From an uncultured Rhodobiaceae bacterium (GTDB taxonomy: Bacteria > Pseudomonadota > Alphaproteobacteria > RS24), in NCBI GenBank assembly GCA_913051715.1, contig CAJXCG010000003.1, positions 1-52,994 on the forward strand: a DNA stretch of 52,994 bases. Reading direction: 5' to 3'. The notes beneath the pieces were generated by a model. That model was not told where the DNA came from. It saw only the letters and a program-made list of their open reading frames with translations, and did not search any database. The number at the start of each line of letters is the position of its first letter. Positions within the stretch are counted from its first letter, which is position 1. Made by a program: the position numbers and the translations under genes. Positions 9,151-19,447 of the stretch are shown one piece after another.

Positions 9151-9230
9151 CGCCTTGCGACGATGCGCGGCCTTTAATTGGCCGCAATTCCGTGGCATAG
9201 ACGGGGCAGTAAAGAGGCAAAAGAAGACTT

Positions 9231-10433
9231 ATGGGACAGGACTTTCAGCGTATTCAGCGTTTGCCGCCTTATGTATTTGAGCAGGTTAATAAGCTGAAAG
9301 CGCAAGCGCGCGCGCAAGGCAAGGACATTATCGATTTCGGCATGGGCAATCCGGATTTGCCGACGCCTGAGCATATCGTCGAAAAGCTCGTCGAGACTGT
9401 TCGCAATCCGCGCACCCACCGATATTCGGCGTCGAAAGGTATTCCGGGGCTGCGAAAGGCACAGGCGCGCTATTACGAAAGGCGTTTCGGTGTGAAACTC
9501 GACCCGGAAACGGAAGTCATCGCCACGCTGGGGTCGAAAGAAGGTTTTGCGAATATGGCTCAAGCCATTACCGACCCGGGCGATGTTATCCTTGTGCCGA
9601 ACCCGACCTATCCCATCCATGCCTTCGGTTTCATTATATCCGGCGCCACCATTCGGCATTTGCCATTGGAAGAGGGCGGCGACTTTTTCTCTGTTCTTGA
9701 CCGTGCGGTCGCCAACAGCCACCCGACGCCAAAGGCGCTGGTGCTGAATTTCCCTGCCAATCCGACGGCAGAAGTCGTTGATCTGGAATTTTACAAAGAA
9801 GCGGTCGCCTATGCCAAAAAGCACGACATAATTCTTTTGTCTGACCTGGCCTATTCCGAGATTTATTTTGACGACGATAACCCGCCGCCGTCGATTTTGC
9901 AGATCGAGGGTGCAAAAGATGTGGCGGTTGAGTTCACGTCGCTGTCAAAGACATTTTCCATGCCCGGTTGGCGTATGGGGTTTGCGGTTGGCAATGCCCG
10001 GCTAATCGGCGCGTTGACGCGCATTAAATCCTATCTCGATTATGGGGCATTCACACCGATACAAGTGGCGGCATCTGCGGCGCTGGACAGCCCCGAAGAG
10101 GTTATCCGTGATATCCGCTATGTTTACAAAGAGCGCCGCGATGTTTTGATCGACGTGTTTTCGCGCGCCGGTTGGGATGTGCCCGCGCCGCAAGCTACCA
10201 TGTTCGCCTGGGGCCGAATTCCGGCATTATTTGAGGGCATGACCTCGCTCGAATTTTCTACCTTGCTGCTGCAAGAAGCCGATATTGCCGTGTCGCCGGG
10301 TATTGGTTTTGGCGAATATGGTGACAATCATGTACGCATTGCGCTGGTTGAAAACGAGCAGCGTATCCGCCAGGCGGGCAGAAACCTGCGGCGGTTTATG
10401 GAAGAACATTCGGAAAAACGGAAATCCGCATGA
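9231..10433 (+). CDS. alaC: LL-diaminopimelate/alanine-type class I aminotransferase (AlaC-like)
   Basis: 'IDFGMGNPDLPTPEHIVEKL', 'SLSKTFSMPGWRMGFAVGN' PLP-lysine motif; adjacent to hom. Confidence 0.85.
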   Translation: MGQDFQRIQRLPPYVFEQVNKLKAQARAQGKDIIDFGMGNPDLPTPEHIVEKLVETVRNPRTHRYSASKGIPGLRKAQARYYERRFGVKLDPETEVIATLGSKEGFANMAQAITDPGDVILVPNPTYPIHAFGFIISGATIRHLPLEEGGDFFSVLDRAVANSHPTPKALVLNFPANPTAEVVDLEFYKEAVAYAKKHDIILLSDLAYSEIYFDDDNPPPSILQIEGAKDVAVEFTSLSKTFSMPGWRMGFAVGNARLIGALTRIKSYLDYGAFTPIQVAASAALDSPEEVIRDIRYVYKERRDVLIDVFSRAGWDVPAPQATMFAWGRIPALFEGMTSLEFSTLLLQEADIAVSPGIGFGEYGDNHVRIALVENEQRIRQAGRNLRRFMEEHSEKRKSA

Positions 10434-11698
10434 ACGGGTCGTTGCGGATAGGTCTGGCCGGCCTCGGCACGGTCGGTGTCGAGGTGGCCGGTCGCTTGCT
10501 GGACGGGGCGGTGCCCGGGGTCACATTGACGGCGGTTTGCGCGCGCGACAAGGCGCGCGAGCGGGGGCTTGACCTGTCGGCGGTGCGCTGGGTTGACCAG
10601 CCTGTTGAATTGGCCGAGGCGGGCGATGTTGACCTTGTGGTCGAATTGATTGGCGGCACGGGCGCGCCGGCGGCGACGCTGATCGAAACCGCGCTGGCGG
10701 CGGGTAAATCCGTGGTCACGGCCAATAAAGCACTATTGGCTGACCGCGCCATGCAGCTGGCCGTGGTCAGCGAGGCGAGCGGGGCGTCACTGGCCTATGA
10801 AGCAGCCGTGGCGGGGGGTATTCCCGTCATCAAAACTTTGCGCGAGGCGCTGGCCGGCAATAAAATCAGCCGTGTCAGCGGCATTTTGAACGGCACGTGC
10901 AATTTCATATTGAGCCAGATGGAAAGTTCGGGCGTGTCGTTTGCGACGGCGTTGAAAGATGCCCAACAACGCGGCTTTGCTGAGGCCGAACCCGATCTCG
11001 ACATTAGCGGCATGGATGCCGCGCAAAAATTGGCATTGCTCGCAGGCTTGGCTTTTGGTGTTCAGCCCGATGTGGGGCAAATTTCCGTGACCGGCATTGA
11101 GGCAATTACCGATCAGGATATTTCCTTCGCAGATGAATTTGACAGCGTGATCCGCCTCATCGCCATAGCCGGTGAGACCCCGGACGGGCTGGTGCAATGC
11201 GTGGCCCCAATGCTGGTCGGGCGCGACCACGCGCTGGCGCAGGTTAAAAATGAACTGAACGCCGTTGCGCTTGAGGCAAGCCCGGTCGGGCAGCTTTTTT
11301 TGCAAGGGCCGGGCGCGGGAGGCGGCGCGACAGCCTCAGCGGTTCTGGCGGATATTGCCGACCTCGCGCAAGGTTTCGGACGGCCCATTTTCGGTACGGA
11401 TGCATTGAGCATGGAAGTTGCGAAAACGTCCGATCTGCCGCCGCAGGCGTGGTATCTCCGGCTGGCGCTGGCCGATGCGCCGGGCAGCATGGCGTCGGTG
11501 ACCCAAGTGCTCGCCCAAAGCGGTGTTTCGATTGAGGAAGTTGTGCAAAGATCCCGCAATGCGGATGACACGTATCTTCCTGTAGTGTTTATTACGCACA
11601 AGGTTGATGCGAAACACCTTCGGGCGGCCTTGAGCAGTCTTGCCAATCAGGACACAATACGCAACCAGGTGCTGGCTTTGCCCGTTTTTGAGGCATAG
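10430..11698 (+). CDS. hom: Homoserine dehydrogenase
   Basis: 'GLAGLGTVGVEVAGRLL', 'VTANKALLADRA', 'ISRVSGILNGTCNFILSQME', C-terminal ACT domain. Confidence 0.96.
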   Translation: MNGSLRIGLAGLGTVGVEVAGRLLDGAVPGVTLTAVCARDKARERGLDLSAVRWVDQPVELAEAGDVDLVVELIGGTGAPAATLIETALAAGKSVVTANKALLADRAMQLAVVSEASGASLAYEAAVAGGIPVIKTLREALAGNKISRVSGILNGTCNFILSQMESSGVSFATALKDAQQRGFAEAEPDLDISGMDAAQKLALLAGLAFGVQPDVGQISVTGIEAITDQDISFADEFDSVIRLIAIAGETPDGLVQCVAPMLVGRDHALAQVKNELNAVALEASPVGQLFLQGPGAGGGATASAVLADIADLAQGFGRPIFGTDALSMEVAKTSDLPPQAWYLRLALADAPGSMASVTQVLAQSGVSIEEVVQRSRNADDTYLPVVFITHKVDAKHLRAALSSLANQDTIRNQVLALPVFEA

Positions 11699-11713
11699 CT
11701 GATAGGAGAAGTT

Positions 11714-12694
11714 ATGAGTAAATCCAAGGGCATTAATCGGGTTCTGACACTGGAGCTTGCGCGTGTGACCGAGCGGGCTGCTGTTGCGGCGGCGCGTTTG
11801 ATTGGGCGTGGCGACGAAAAGGCGGCGGATCAGGCCGCGGTGGATGCCATGCGTCGGGAACTCAACGCTTTGGAGATTGATGGCGAGGTTGTGATTGGCG
11901 AAGGCGAACGCGACGAGGCGCCAATGCTTTATATCGGCGAAAAAGTCGGCAAGGGCAAAGGCCCCAAAGTCGATATTGCGCTGGATCCGCTGGAAGGCAC
12001 GACGCTGACGGCGAAGGGCATGCCAAATGCCCTGGCGGTGGTTGCCATGGCTGAGGCCGGCAGTCTGCTTAACGCGCCGGATGCCTATATGGATAAAATT
12101 GCGCTGGGCGGCAATTATCCCGACGACATTGTCGATCTGGATGCGACGCCGGAAGAAAATGTAAAAGCGGTTGCGGCGGCAAAAGGTGTCGAGGTCGAAC
12201 GGATTAATGTTTGTATTCTTGACCGCCCGCGCCATGCCGACATGATCGCGCAAGTGCGCGCGTGCGGCGCGCGCGTCACCCTCATCACCGATGGCGATAT
12301 TGCCGGTGTTATTCACACAACAGATCCCTCGACCGGCATTGACCTTTATATGGGCACGGGCGGTGCGCCTGAAGGCGTGTTGGCCGCAGCCGCCTTGCGC
12401 TGCACGGGCGGTCAAATGCAGGGACGCCTTGTGCTCAGCGATGACGACCAAAAAGCGCGTGCGCGCAAAATGGGCATTACCGATTTTGACCGCAAATACA
12501 AAGTCGATGAAATGGCGCAGGGCGATGTGGTGCTGTCGGCCACCGGGGTGACTTCGGGGTCGATGCTGTCGGGCATCTCGCATGACGGCGGGGTGATCTG
12601 GACAGAGACTTTGCTAATGCGTTCGTCCACCGGAACCATTCGCTGGATCAAAGCGTGCCATGCCAACAGGGAAAAATTCCACCTGAATGATTGA
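11714..12694 (+). CDS. glpX: Class II fructose-1,6-bisphosphatase
   Basis: 'VIGEGERDEAPMLYIGEKVG', 'DIALDPLEGTTLTAKGMPNALAV', 'GTGGAPEGVLAAAALRC'. Confidence 0.96.
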   Translation: MSKSKGINRVLTLELARVTERAAVAAARLIGRGDEKAADQAAVDAMRRELNALEIDGEVVIGEGERDEAPMLYIGEKVGKGKGPKVDIALDPLEGTTLTAKGMPNALAVVAMAEAGSLLNAPDAYMDKIALGGNYPDDIVDLDATPEENVKAVAAAKGVEVERINVCILDRPRHADMIAQVRACGARVTLITDGDIAGVIHTTDPSTGIDLYMGTGGAPEGVLAAAALRCTGGQMQGRLVLSDDDQKARARKMGITDFDRKYKVDEMAQGDVVLSATGVTSGSMLSGISHDGGVIWTETLLMRSSTGTIRWIKACHANREKFHLND

Positions 12695-14477
12695 GACGAC
12701 CAACCAGACAGCTTTAGGGGTTTCGCGTTCGGCGGCCGGGCAGGTCTGGAAATTTCGTCCAAGTGATGATCGTCTGGTATTGGCCATGTGCCAGCGTCAT
12801 GGCCTTCCGGATATTTTGGCGCGGCTGTTGGTGGCGCGCGGGGTCACGCTGGAAGATGTGCCAAACTATTTGGAACCGCGCTTGCGCGACCTGTTACCCG
12901 ACCCTTCCTGCCTGACGGATATGGATAAGGCGGCCGAGCGCCTTGCCCTTGCGGTCGAGCGCGACGAAAAAATTGCTGTCTTTGGTGATTATGATGTGGA
13001 TGGCGCGACGTCGTCTGCTGTGTTGTCGCGTTATTTTGGGGCGCTGGGCAAGCAGTTGCGGGTTTATATTCCCGACCGCCAGAAAGAAGGCTACGGGCCG
13101 AATATTGATGCTTTTCGTCAACTCCAAGACGAGGGCCATAATCTTATCGTGACCGTTGATTGCGGCACCATGGCGCATGAGACGCTCGGCGCGGCCCATG
13201 TCGCAGGCATTGATGTGATTGTTGCCGACCACCATCAAACGGGCGGCGGTTTGCCGACCTGTTTTGCGCTGGTCAATCCGCGCCGCGCCGATGATACCAG
13301 CGGCTTGGGACATCTTGCAGCCGTCGGCGTGACATTTTTGCTGGTGATTGCCGTCAATCGGGCCTTGCGGCGCAGCGGCTATTTCGACACGCGCGACGAA
13401 CCCGATGTGCTGGGGCTGCTGGATATGGTTGCGCTGGGCACGGTGTGTGATGTCGTGCCCCTGCAGGGCTTAAATCGCGCGCTTGTGCGTCAAGGTTTGA
13501 CCGTTGCTGCCCAAACCAGCAATGAGGGTATTCGCGCTTTGGCGCGCGTGTCGCGCGCGGCGGCACAAATGGGGACGTATGAATTCGGCTTTCAACTGGG
13601 GCCGCGCCTCAATGCGGGCGGGCGCGTCGGTGAGGCGTCGCTGGGCGTGCGTCTGCTGTCAACCGAAAGCAGCGAGGAAGCCAGTGGCTTTGCGATGCGG
13701 CTTGATGATTTGAACACCGAACGCCGGGCCATCGAAGCGGGGGTATTGTCTGAGGCCATGCATGACGCGGAAAATAAGATTCCGGCCCATAACGCCTCGC
13801 CGCCTTATTTTCTCACCGCCCGTGAGGGGTGGCATCCCGGCGTTATCGGCATTGTTGCGGGGCGCATAAAAGATAAGTTCCACCGGCCCAGTTTTGTCAT
13901 CGCGCTTGATGAAACCGGCCTTGGCAAAGGCTCGGCACGCTCGATTTCCGGCATTGATGTTGGTCGTCTTATCGCCGGCGCTGTTGATCGCGGCCTAATC
14001 GAAGCCGGTGGCGGGCACGCCATGGCCGCTGGCCTCACCTTGCGCGCCGACCAGATGGCGGGGTTCGAAGCCTATTTGACCGAAGAACTGGGCGGGTTGG
14101 CGCTGGATGGCCCGCGCGATCTCTGGCTTGATGCAAGCCTGTCGCCTGCGGCGGCCAATACCGATCTGCTTGAGCTGATTAATAAGGCCGGCCCGTTCGG
14201 CGCGGGCAATGCCGAGCCGCGCTTGGTTTTTCCTGCCGTGCGTGTGGTGCAATCAGATATTGTCGGCGACGGGCATGTGCGCTGTATTCTTGCCGGTCGA
14301 GAGGGTGGGCGGCTTAAAGCCATTGCATTTTCGAGCGTGCCCGAGGACGTGCGCGCGCTGCTCACCAAGCCGCCATCGCTATGTCATATTGCGGGTTTTT
14401 TGCGCGCCGACAACTGGAACGGACGCCATGATGTACAGCTAATGGTGCATGATGCCGCATATGCTGACAGTGCTTGA
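12687..14477 (+). CDS. recJ: Single-stranded-DNA-specific exonuclease RecJ
   Basis: 'FGDYDVDGATSSAVL', 'VTVDCGT', 'DHH', 'LGPRLNAGGRVG', 'GGGHAMAAGLT'. Confidence 0.96.
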   Translation: MIETTNQTALGVSRSAAGQVWKFRPSDDRLVLAMCQRHGLPDILARLLVARGVTLEDVPNYLEPRLRDLLPDPSCLTDMDKAAERLALAVERDEKIAVFGDYDVDGATSSAVLSRYFGALGKQLRVYIPDRQKEGYGPNIDAFRQLQDEGHNLIVTVDCGTMAHETLGAAHVAGIDVIVADHHQTGGGLPTCFALVNPRRADDTSGLGHLAAVGVTFLLVIAVNRALRRSGYFDTRDEPDVLGLLDMVALGTVCDVVPLQGLNRALVRQGLTVAAQTSNEGIRALARVSRAAAQMGTYEFGFQLGPRLNAGGRVGEASLGVRLLSTESSEEASGFAMRLDDLNTERRAIEAGVLSEAMHDAENKIPAHNASPPYFLTAREGWHPGVIGIVAGRIKDKFHRPSFVIALDETGLGKGSARSISGIDVGRLIAGAVDRGLIEAGGGHAMAAGLTLRADQMAGFEAYLTEELGGLALDGPRDLWLDASLSPAAANTDLLELINKAGPFGAGNAEPRLVFPAVRVVQSDIVGDGHVRCILAGREGGRLKAIAFSSVPEDVRALLTKPPSLCHIAGFLRADNWNGRHDVQLMVHDAAYADSA

Positions 14478-14523
14478 ATTCCGCCTGAAATGTGAGTATA
14501 TCAAGTTTTCTTAAAGCCATTAA

Positions 14524-14598
14524 GCGCCCTTCGTCTATCGGTTAGGACGCCAGGTTTTCAACCTGGAAAGAGGGGTTCGATTCCCCTAGGGCGTGCCA
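14524..14598 (+). tRNA. tRNA-Glu (anticodon TTC)
   Basis: GCGCCCT acceptor pairing with AGGGCGT, anticodon arm CCAGG-TTTTCAA-CCTGG, AGGGG-TTCGATT-CCCCT T arm, GCCA 3' end. Confidence 0.95.
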
Positions 14599-14620
14599 TG
14601 GCTTTGCCAATTTCCTGAAA

Positions 14621-15262
14621 TTATTGCGCTATTTGGTAGACGGTGTCGTCTCCGGCCCAGGTTTTCTCAATAAATTGATCGCGCCCCGAACGATAGCGGT
14701 AATATTTATATTTCAGCGAACTTTTCAGATAATAGTCCTGATGATAGGCCTCGGCTGGGTAAAAAGCGCCGGCCGGCTCAATCGCGGTTGCAATCGGCGT
14801 GTCAAATTTGCCCGACGCATCAAGGGCTTGCACGCCACCTTCGGCGAGCCGGCGTTGGGCGTCGTCGACATAATAAATCGCCGAACTGTATTGGCGGCCG
14901 CGATCGACAAAGCTGCCTGTTGCGTCTGAAGGGTCATGCATGCGCCAAAACGCGCTGAGAAGGTTTTGGTAGCTGACTTTTTGCGGATCAAAAACAACTT
15001 TGACGGTTTCGCGGTGTTGCGTGCGCCCACCGGCGACATCGCTGTAAGACGGGTTGGCTTTTTCGCCGCCCATAAAGCCGGAAATAACTTCCGACACACC
15101 GTCGATATTCTCAAAATCGGTTTCGGTACACCAAAAGCACCCGCCCGCGAAATAGGCGACCCGTTGTTCGGATTGGGCCATGGTCTCGGCGGCGGTGAGG
15201 GTTAGCAAAACAAGGCCCAAAAGAGCCAAGCGCGGGAATTTGTTTATTTGATTATTTTCCAT
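14621..15262 (-). CDS. msrA: Peptide-methionine (S)-S-oxide reductase MsrA, with signal peptide
   Basis: 'AYFAGGCFWCTETDFENIDGVSEVISGFMGG', 'FWRMHDPSDATGSFVDRGRQYSSAIYY', 'EAYHQDYY'; preferred start MENNQINKF at 15262 then a hydrophobic signal. Confidence 0.94.
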   Translation of the reverse strand: MENNQINKFPRLALLGLVLLTLTAAETMAQSEQRVAYFAGGCFWCTETDFENIDGVSEVISGFMGGEKANPSYSDVAGGRTQHRETVKVVFDPQKVSYQNLLSAFWRMHDPSDATGSFVDRGRQYSSAIYYVDDAQRRLAEGGVQALDASGKFDTPIATAIEPAGAFYPAEAYHQDYYLKSSLKYKYYRYRSGRDQFIEKTWAGDDTVYQIAQ

Positions 15263-15282
15263 GTTGTTTTTGTCGGCGATGT

Positions 15283-15948
15283 TTAAGGCTTTTTTGTGAC
15301 GGATGGAAAAATCGGCGTCCAACGGCGCGCGCGCTCCTTGCCGGCAAGCCAAGTTTCTCTGTCGAGCCGCGCTTCGAGCACGTCGATGGAGGCTTGCGCC
15401 AGAACCGCAGCGCCAAGGTTCAGCCGTGTTGGATTGGTCAGATACAGATGTGACCATTTGGCCGCCTCAACGGGGTCGCGGTCGGGGCCAAGATTGGCCG
15501 CGTATAGCGCAACCAGAATGCCTTGCGCTTTGAACCCACCGCTTTGTGCGGCGATCATAATCCAAGACAAGCCGCTTTGGAAATTATTTTTGTCAAAAAT
15601 CGTTTCGCGGGCAGGGGGCGGCGACCGATCATCGGGAAGACCCGCCAAACTCAGCAGACATTCGCCAAGCGCCGTTTGGGCTTCTTCATAGCCAAGCCCC
15701 AGCGCGGCAATGGGATAAAGTTTGCTGGCGGCGGCTTCGCAATTTCCTTCATATTTCAGAATAAAACCGTCCCAATAGGGGTCTTTTAACGCTTCGCGCG
15801 CGGCGCGGCGTGCGCGCAGGTCATCGCTGATTTGGCGGTCGCTTGACTGTGCTGCTGCATCGGACATGCTGGTCAACACCAACACGCAAACACCAGCCCA
15901 GCTTTTAAGTCGTGCTACCACGCGCCGATATTTTCCATGGATGCCCAT
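15283..15948 (-). CDS. Secreted SEL1-repeat-like hypothetical protein
   Basis: N-terminal signal-like segment ending DAAAQ; '[23 protein letters not shown]', '[37 protein letters not shown]' resemble SEL1/TPR-like units. Confidence 0.6.
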   Translation of the reverse strand: MGIHGKYRRVVARLKSWAGVCVLVLTSMSDAAAQSSDRQISDDLRARRAAREALKDPYWDGFILKYEGNCEAAASKLYPIAALGLGYEEAQTALGECLLSLAGLPDDRSPPPARETIFDKNNFQSGLSWIMIAAQSGGFKAQGILVALYAANLGPDRDPVEAAKWSHLYLTNPTRLNLGAAVLAQASIDVLEARLDRETWLAGKERARRWTPIFPSVTKKP

Positions 15949-16334
15949 GGTTCGGCGGCTGGCAGCGGCGCGCCGGATTGCAGCAATTCGATCGACACAT
16001 TATCGGGCGAGCGCACAAATGCCATGCGCCCGTCGCGCGGGGGTCGGTTGATCACAATGCCGGCATCGGAAAGTTTCTGGCAGGTGGCATAGATATCTTC
16101 AACCTCGTAAGCGAGGTGTCCGAAATTGCGGCCCTCGCCGAGCGTTTCCGGGTCCCAATTATGGGTCAGTTCAATTTGTGCTTCCGGTTGGCCGGGCGGG
16201 GCCAGAAACACCAGCGTGAAGCGGCCCTCTTCGACATCGAAGCGCCCGACATTCTCAAGCCCCAAATGGGTGCAGTAAAATTCTAAAGACCGGTCGAGAT
16301 CGCTGACCCGGATCATGGTATGCAAATATTTCAT
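15915..16334 (-). CDS. gloA: Lactoylglutathione lyase / VOC-family glyoxalase I
   Basis: '[27 protein letters not shown]', 'IELTHNW', '[11 protein letters not shown]', 'IELLQ'. Confidence 0.92.
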   Translation of the reverse strand: MKYLHTMIRVSDLDRSLEFYCTHLGLENVGRFDVEEGRFTLVFLAPPGQPEAQIELTHNWDPETLGEGRNFGHLAYEVEDIYATCQKLSDAGIVINRPPRDGRMAFVRSPDNVSIELLQSGAPLPAAEPWASMENIGAW

Positions 16335-16446
16335 GGCAAACTTCCTCAAATGAGCATTGCACAAAATCTGCCATACTATTTGGCGTTTGACTACATGCGT
16401 TGGGGCTTGCAATCTCTAGCAAACGGGCAATAGCGGAAATCGGCTT

Positions 16447-17337
16447 ATGCATCACGACGTTGAATTCAAGTCAGGCAATGACACATGCGCGGGGCGTTTA
16501 TATGTGCCGGAAGACAAACACCGCGCGCGCGTGATAATTCTCGCGCATGGGTTGTGCGGCACGGCCGATACCGGCCTTTATGAAATGGCCGATGGCTTTG
16601 CTCAAAACGGGTTTCACGCGCTGGCTTTTGATTATCGAAATTTCGGCAAAAGCGGCGGCAAAAAGCGGCAATATATCTCTGTCCCAATGCAACGAAACGA
16701 CTGGCAGGCGGCGGTCGATTTTGTGCGAAATCTGGAAGATATCGATGCAGAGCGCGTAGGGCTTTGGGGGTTTTCTTTTTCGGGCGGACACGTGCTTTAC
16801 ACTGCCTGCGAGAATGCGTGCGTCGGGGCCGTGGTTGCCCAGGCACCGATTATGGACGTGCATTTGTCTTTGGTGCTGGGCGATTTATGGCGCGGCGAAA
16901 AGGCCACGCTTGCTTTGCGTAAGCAAATTTCCGGAAAACTTTTGCGGTTTTTAACGGGCCGGAAAACGGGCTATATCGCAACCGTGCCCGAGGGCGACGC
17001 CTATCCGGTAATGCTTAACGCGCCCGAAGCCACTGAATATCTAGACCTCGCGGGCCCGAGTTTTGAAAACCGTATCTTGATTGACAGTTTTTTCTCGGGC
17101 CGCATCGAGAAAAACAATCCAACCGAATTGTCTGACGTGTTAACGACGCCGACCCTCATACAGATTGGTGAAAAAGACGAATTGTCGCCGCAAGAGCCGA
17201 TCGACACCTTCGTCCGGCGCACCAGCCCACGGATAAGTGCAGCTTCCTATAATTGTGGACATTTCGGCATGTTGTGCGGGCAGTTGCGTCGTCGTGCCCT
17301 TGCCGATGCAGTGAGCCATTTTGAGAGGTATTTGTGA
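16447..17337 (+). CDS. Alpha/beta hydrolase (serine hydrolase)
   Basis: 'VIILAHGLCGTADTGLYEMADGFAQNGFHALAFDYRNFGKSGG', nucleophile elbow GFSFSG, C-terminal 'NCGHFGM'. Confidence 0.85.
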   Translation: MHHDVEFKSGNDTCAGRLYVPEDKHRARVIILAHGLCGTADTGLYEMADGFAQNGFHALAFDYRNFGKSGGKKRQYISVPMQRNDWQAAVDFVRNLEDIDAERVGLWGFSFSGGHVLYTACENACVGAVVAQAPIMDVHLSLVLGDLWRGEKATLALRKQISGKLLRFLTGRKTGYIATVPEGDAYPVMLNAPEATEYLDLAGPSFENRILIDSFFSGRIEKNNPTELSDVLTTPTLIQIGEKDELSPQEPIDTFVRRTSPRISAASYNCGHFGMLCGQLRRRALADAVSHFERYL

Positions 17338-17339
17338 CG

Positions 17340-18089
17340 ATGGAAGTGACCTTGCGTCAATGGGTCGATGAAGCCGAGCGCGTGGTGGTTTTTACCGGCG
17401 CTGGCATGAGTACCGAAAGCGGCATACCGGATTTTCGCAGCCCGGGCGGGGTGTGGTCGCGTATGCAGCCAATCATGTTTCAGGATTTTCTTGCCAGCGA
17501 AGAAATGCGTGTCGAGGCGTGGCGGCGAAAATTTGCCGTCGATGTCGAAATAGGGGGCGCGCAACCCAATAGCGGGCATAAGGCCATCGCGCATTTGGTG
17601 GCACAAGGCAAAGTCACGCATGTGATTACCCAGAACATCGATAATTTGCACCAGCAGTCGGGAATCGAAGCCGACAAAATCATCGAATTGCACGGCAATG
17701 GCACCTATGCAAAATGTCTGGATTGTGGTTTTCGCCACGAATTGGAGCAGATCAAGGCAGCGTTTGTCGCCGGCGATGAAAAATCTGCGCCCGGATGTCA
17801 GTCGTGCGGCGGTATTGTGAAGTCAGCGACTATTTCTTTCGGCCAAGCGATGCCGGAAGACGAAATGCGCCGCGCCGAAGCAGCCACGCTGAGTTGCGAT
17901 TTGTTTATCGCCATTGGGTCGTCTTTACAGGTCATGCCAGCGGCAGGGTTCCCTGTGCTGGCGCGCCATAATGGTGCGCGTCTCGTCATCATCAATCGTG
18001 AGCCGACCGATATCGATAAAGCCGCCGATTTAGTTCTCAATGCAGAGATTGGCGCGGTTTTGTCCGGTTTGGTTGGGCTAAATAGCTGA
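17340..18089 (+). CDS. cobB: NAD-dependent protein deacylase, sirtuin family (CobB-like)
   Basis: 'VVVFTGAGMSTESGIPDFRSPGGVW', 'ITQNIDNLHQQSG', 'ELHGN', Cys-X2-Cys pairs CLDC...CQSC; overlaps the upstream hydrolase end if the GTG at 17334 is used. Confidence 0.93.
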   Translation: MEVTLRQWVDEAERVVVFTGAGMSTESGIPDFRSPGGVWSRMQPIMFQDFLASEEMRVEAWRRKFAVDVEIGGAQPNSGHKAIAHLVAQGKVTHVITQNIDNLHQQSGIEADKIIELHGNGTYAKCLDCGFRHELEQIKAAFVAGDEKSAPGCQSCGGIVKSATISFGQAMPEDEMRRAEAATLSCDLFIAIGSSLQVMPAAGFPVLARHNGARLVIINREPTDIDKAADLVLNAEIGAVLSGLVGLNS

Positions 18090-18151
18090 TATCCAACTGA
18101 AAGCATAAAGCAATTACCTAGGGTTAAGCATTTGTTAGGCTTATTGGGTGA

Positions 18152-18181
18152 TTGTTGGTTTACGGCGGTAATTTCTATGCT
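18152..18181 (+). promoter_or_regulatory. Weak candidate promoter for the cold-shock-domain gene
   Basis: TTGTTG - 18 nt - TATGCT upstream of the 18239 CDS, implying an untranslated leader of about 50 nt. Confidence 0.25.
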
Positions 18182-18238
18182 AGTCTGAAAGAGGTAAAGC
18201 GTAAAAACCGAATAATAAAAATAACGTAGAGGTTTTAC

Positions 18239-18835
18239 ATGTCTTCCGTAGATACCGCCGGAGAAGTGGCGGATGAAGCCGTTCCCGTAGACGGAACGGT
18301 CAAGTGGTTTGACCCCGTAAAGGGGTATGGAGTTGTGGTCCCCAAAGAAGGGGGCGTCGATATTCTGGTTCACCATTCAACCTTGCGCCGTGGCGGGCAC
18401 GATATTTTGTACCCCGGTGCCCGTATCAAATGCACCATTGTTGAACGCGCACAAGGATTACAAGCTGACCGCATTATCGCGGTCGACAATAGCGAGGCGC
18501 ATTTGCCGCATAATAACCCTCGGCCAACATCGCTGCTTTCTGAAATTTCCGAAGTCTCCGACTTTGAACGCGCCGTGGTGAAGTGGTTCAATCGGCTTCG
18601 TGGCTTTGGCTTCGTCAATACGGAGGAAAGCGGGCCGGATATTTTCGTGCACATGGAAGTGTTACGCAATGCCGGTATCGAAGTGCTTGTGCCCGGGCAA
18701 TTCATCATGGTGCGTTATGGGCGTGGGCCAAAGGGGTTGATGGCGGCGGATGTGAAACGCATTGACAGCGCCACCAGTGTTCAGATTGATGATCTGGACG
18801 CCGACGCCGAGGGAAATGGCTGCTCCCAGTCCTAG
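18239..18835 (+). CDS. Tandem (two) cold-shock-domain protein
   Basis: First CSD '[31 protein letters not shown]'; second CSD '[31 protein letters not shown]'. Confidence 0.93.
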   Translation: MSSVDTAGEVADEAVPVDGTVKWFDPVKGYGVVVPKEGGVDILVHHSTLRRGGHDILYPGARIKCTIVERAQGLQADRIIAVDNSEAHLPHNNPRPTSLLSEISEVSDFERAVVKWFNRLRGFGFVNTEESGPDIFVHMEVLRNAGIEVLVPGQFIMVRYGRGPKGLMAADVKRIDSATSVQIDDLDADAEGNGCSQS

Positions 18836-18909
18836 GCTTCCGACAAGCATTAATTTCGTGTCCAAAGGCAGGGGTTGTGCCGCCCTGCGGCTTGTGGCAG
18901 TGATGGCGC

Positions 18910-19380
18910 ATGTCACAGACCGGATCAAAAACTGGGCAACAAGCCGAATTTGAAGCAAATCCGCCCGAGCCGTTCCGCTTGAGCGTCCGGCGTGGGCCGT
19001 TCACCACGCATAATGGGCCTTGGTACCATTGGGCCGAGGGCGAAACATTCAGGCAGGGTGTGCGTGTGCAGCGGCGCCATTGCAACAGCCGCGATATTTG
19101 TCATGGCGGGTTTTTATGTTCGCTTGCCGATGGTTTGGCGGCGACGGCTGTTTTCCGCAATCTCCAGCACAGTTCGGTAACGATGAAACTCAACACTGAG
19201 TTTTTGGGCTCGGCGCGGGCCGGTGATTGGCTGCAAGGTACGGGCTGGATTGTGCGCGCCACGCGGCGCATGGCATTTGTCGAGGCGCGTGGCTGGGTTG
19301 GCGAGGGCATCGACATGCCGGAGACAGATTTCGTGTTCACCGCCAGCGCGGTGTTTCGCTTGTTCGATCGGGTTGACTGA
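18910..19380 (+). CDS. PaaI-type hotdog-fold thioesterase
   Basis: 'HCNSRDICHGGFLCSLADGLAATAVF...VTMKLNTEFLGSARAGDWLQGTGWIVRATRRMAFVEARGWV'. Confidence 0.82.
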   Translation: MSQTGSKTGQQAEFEANPPEPFRLSVRRGPFTTHNGPWYHWAEGETFRQGVRVQRRHCNSRDICHGGFLCSLADGLAATAVFRNLQHSSVTMKLNTEFLGSARAGDWLQGTGWIVRATRRMAFVEARGWVGEGIDMPETDFVFTASAVFRLFDRVD

Positions 19381-19447
19381 ATTCACCGATATTCGTGATT
19401 TTTGTATGCTTGAAACGACACGCATTTCCTTGTATCGGTAATCGCGT

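Noticed and set aside
11336-12583. 415-aa minus-strand ORF opposite hom and glpX
   Set aside because: Antisense to two clear conserved genes; low-complexity, Arg/His-rich composition typical of spurious reverse-frame ORFs in GC-rich DNA.
15296-15789. Plus-strand ORFs opposite the SEL1-like gene
   Set aside because: No coding signature; antisense to a signal-peptide protein with plausible composition.
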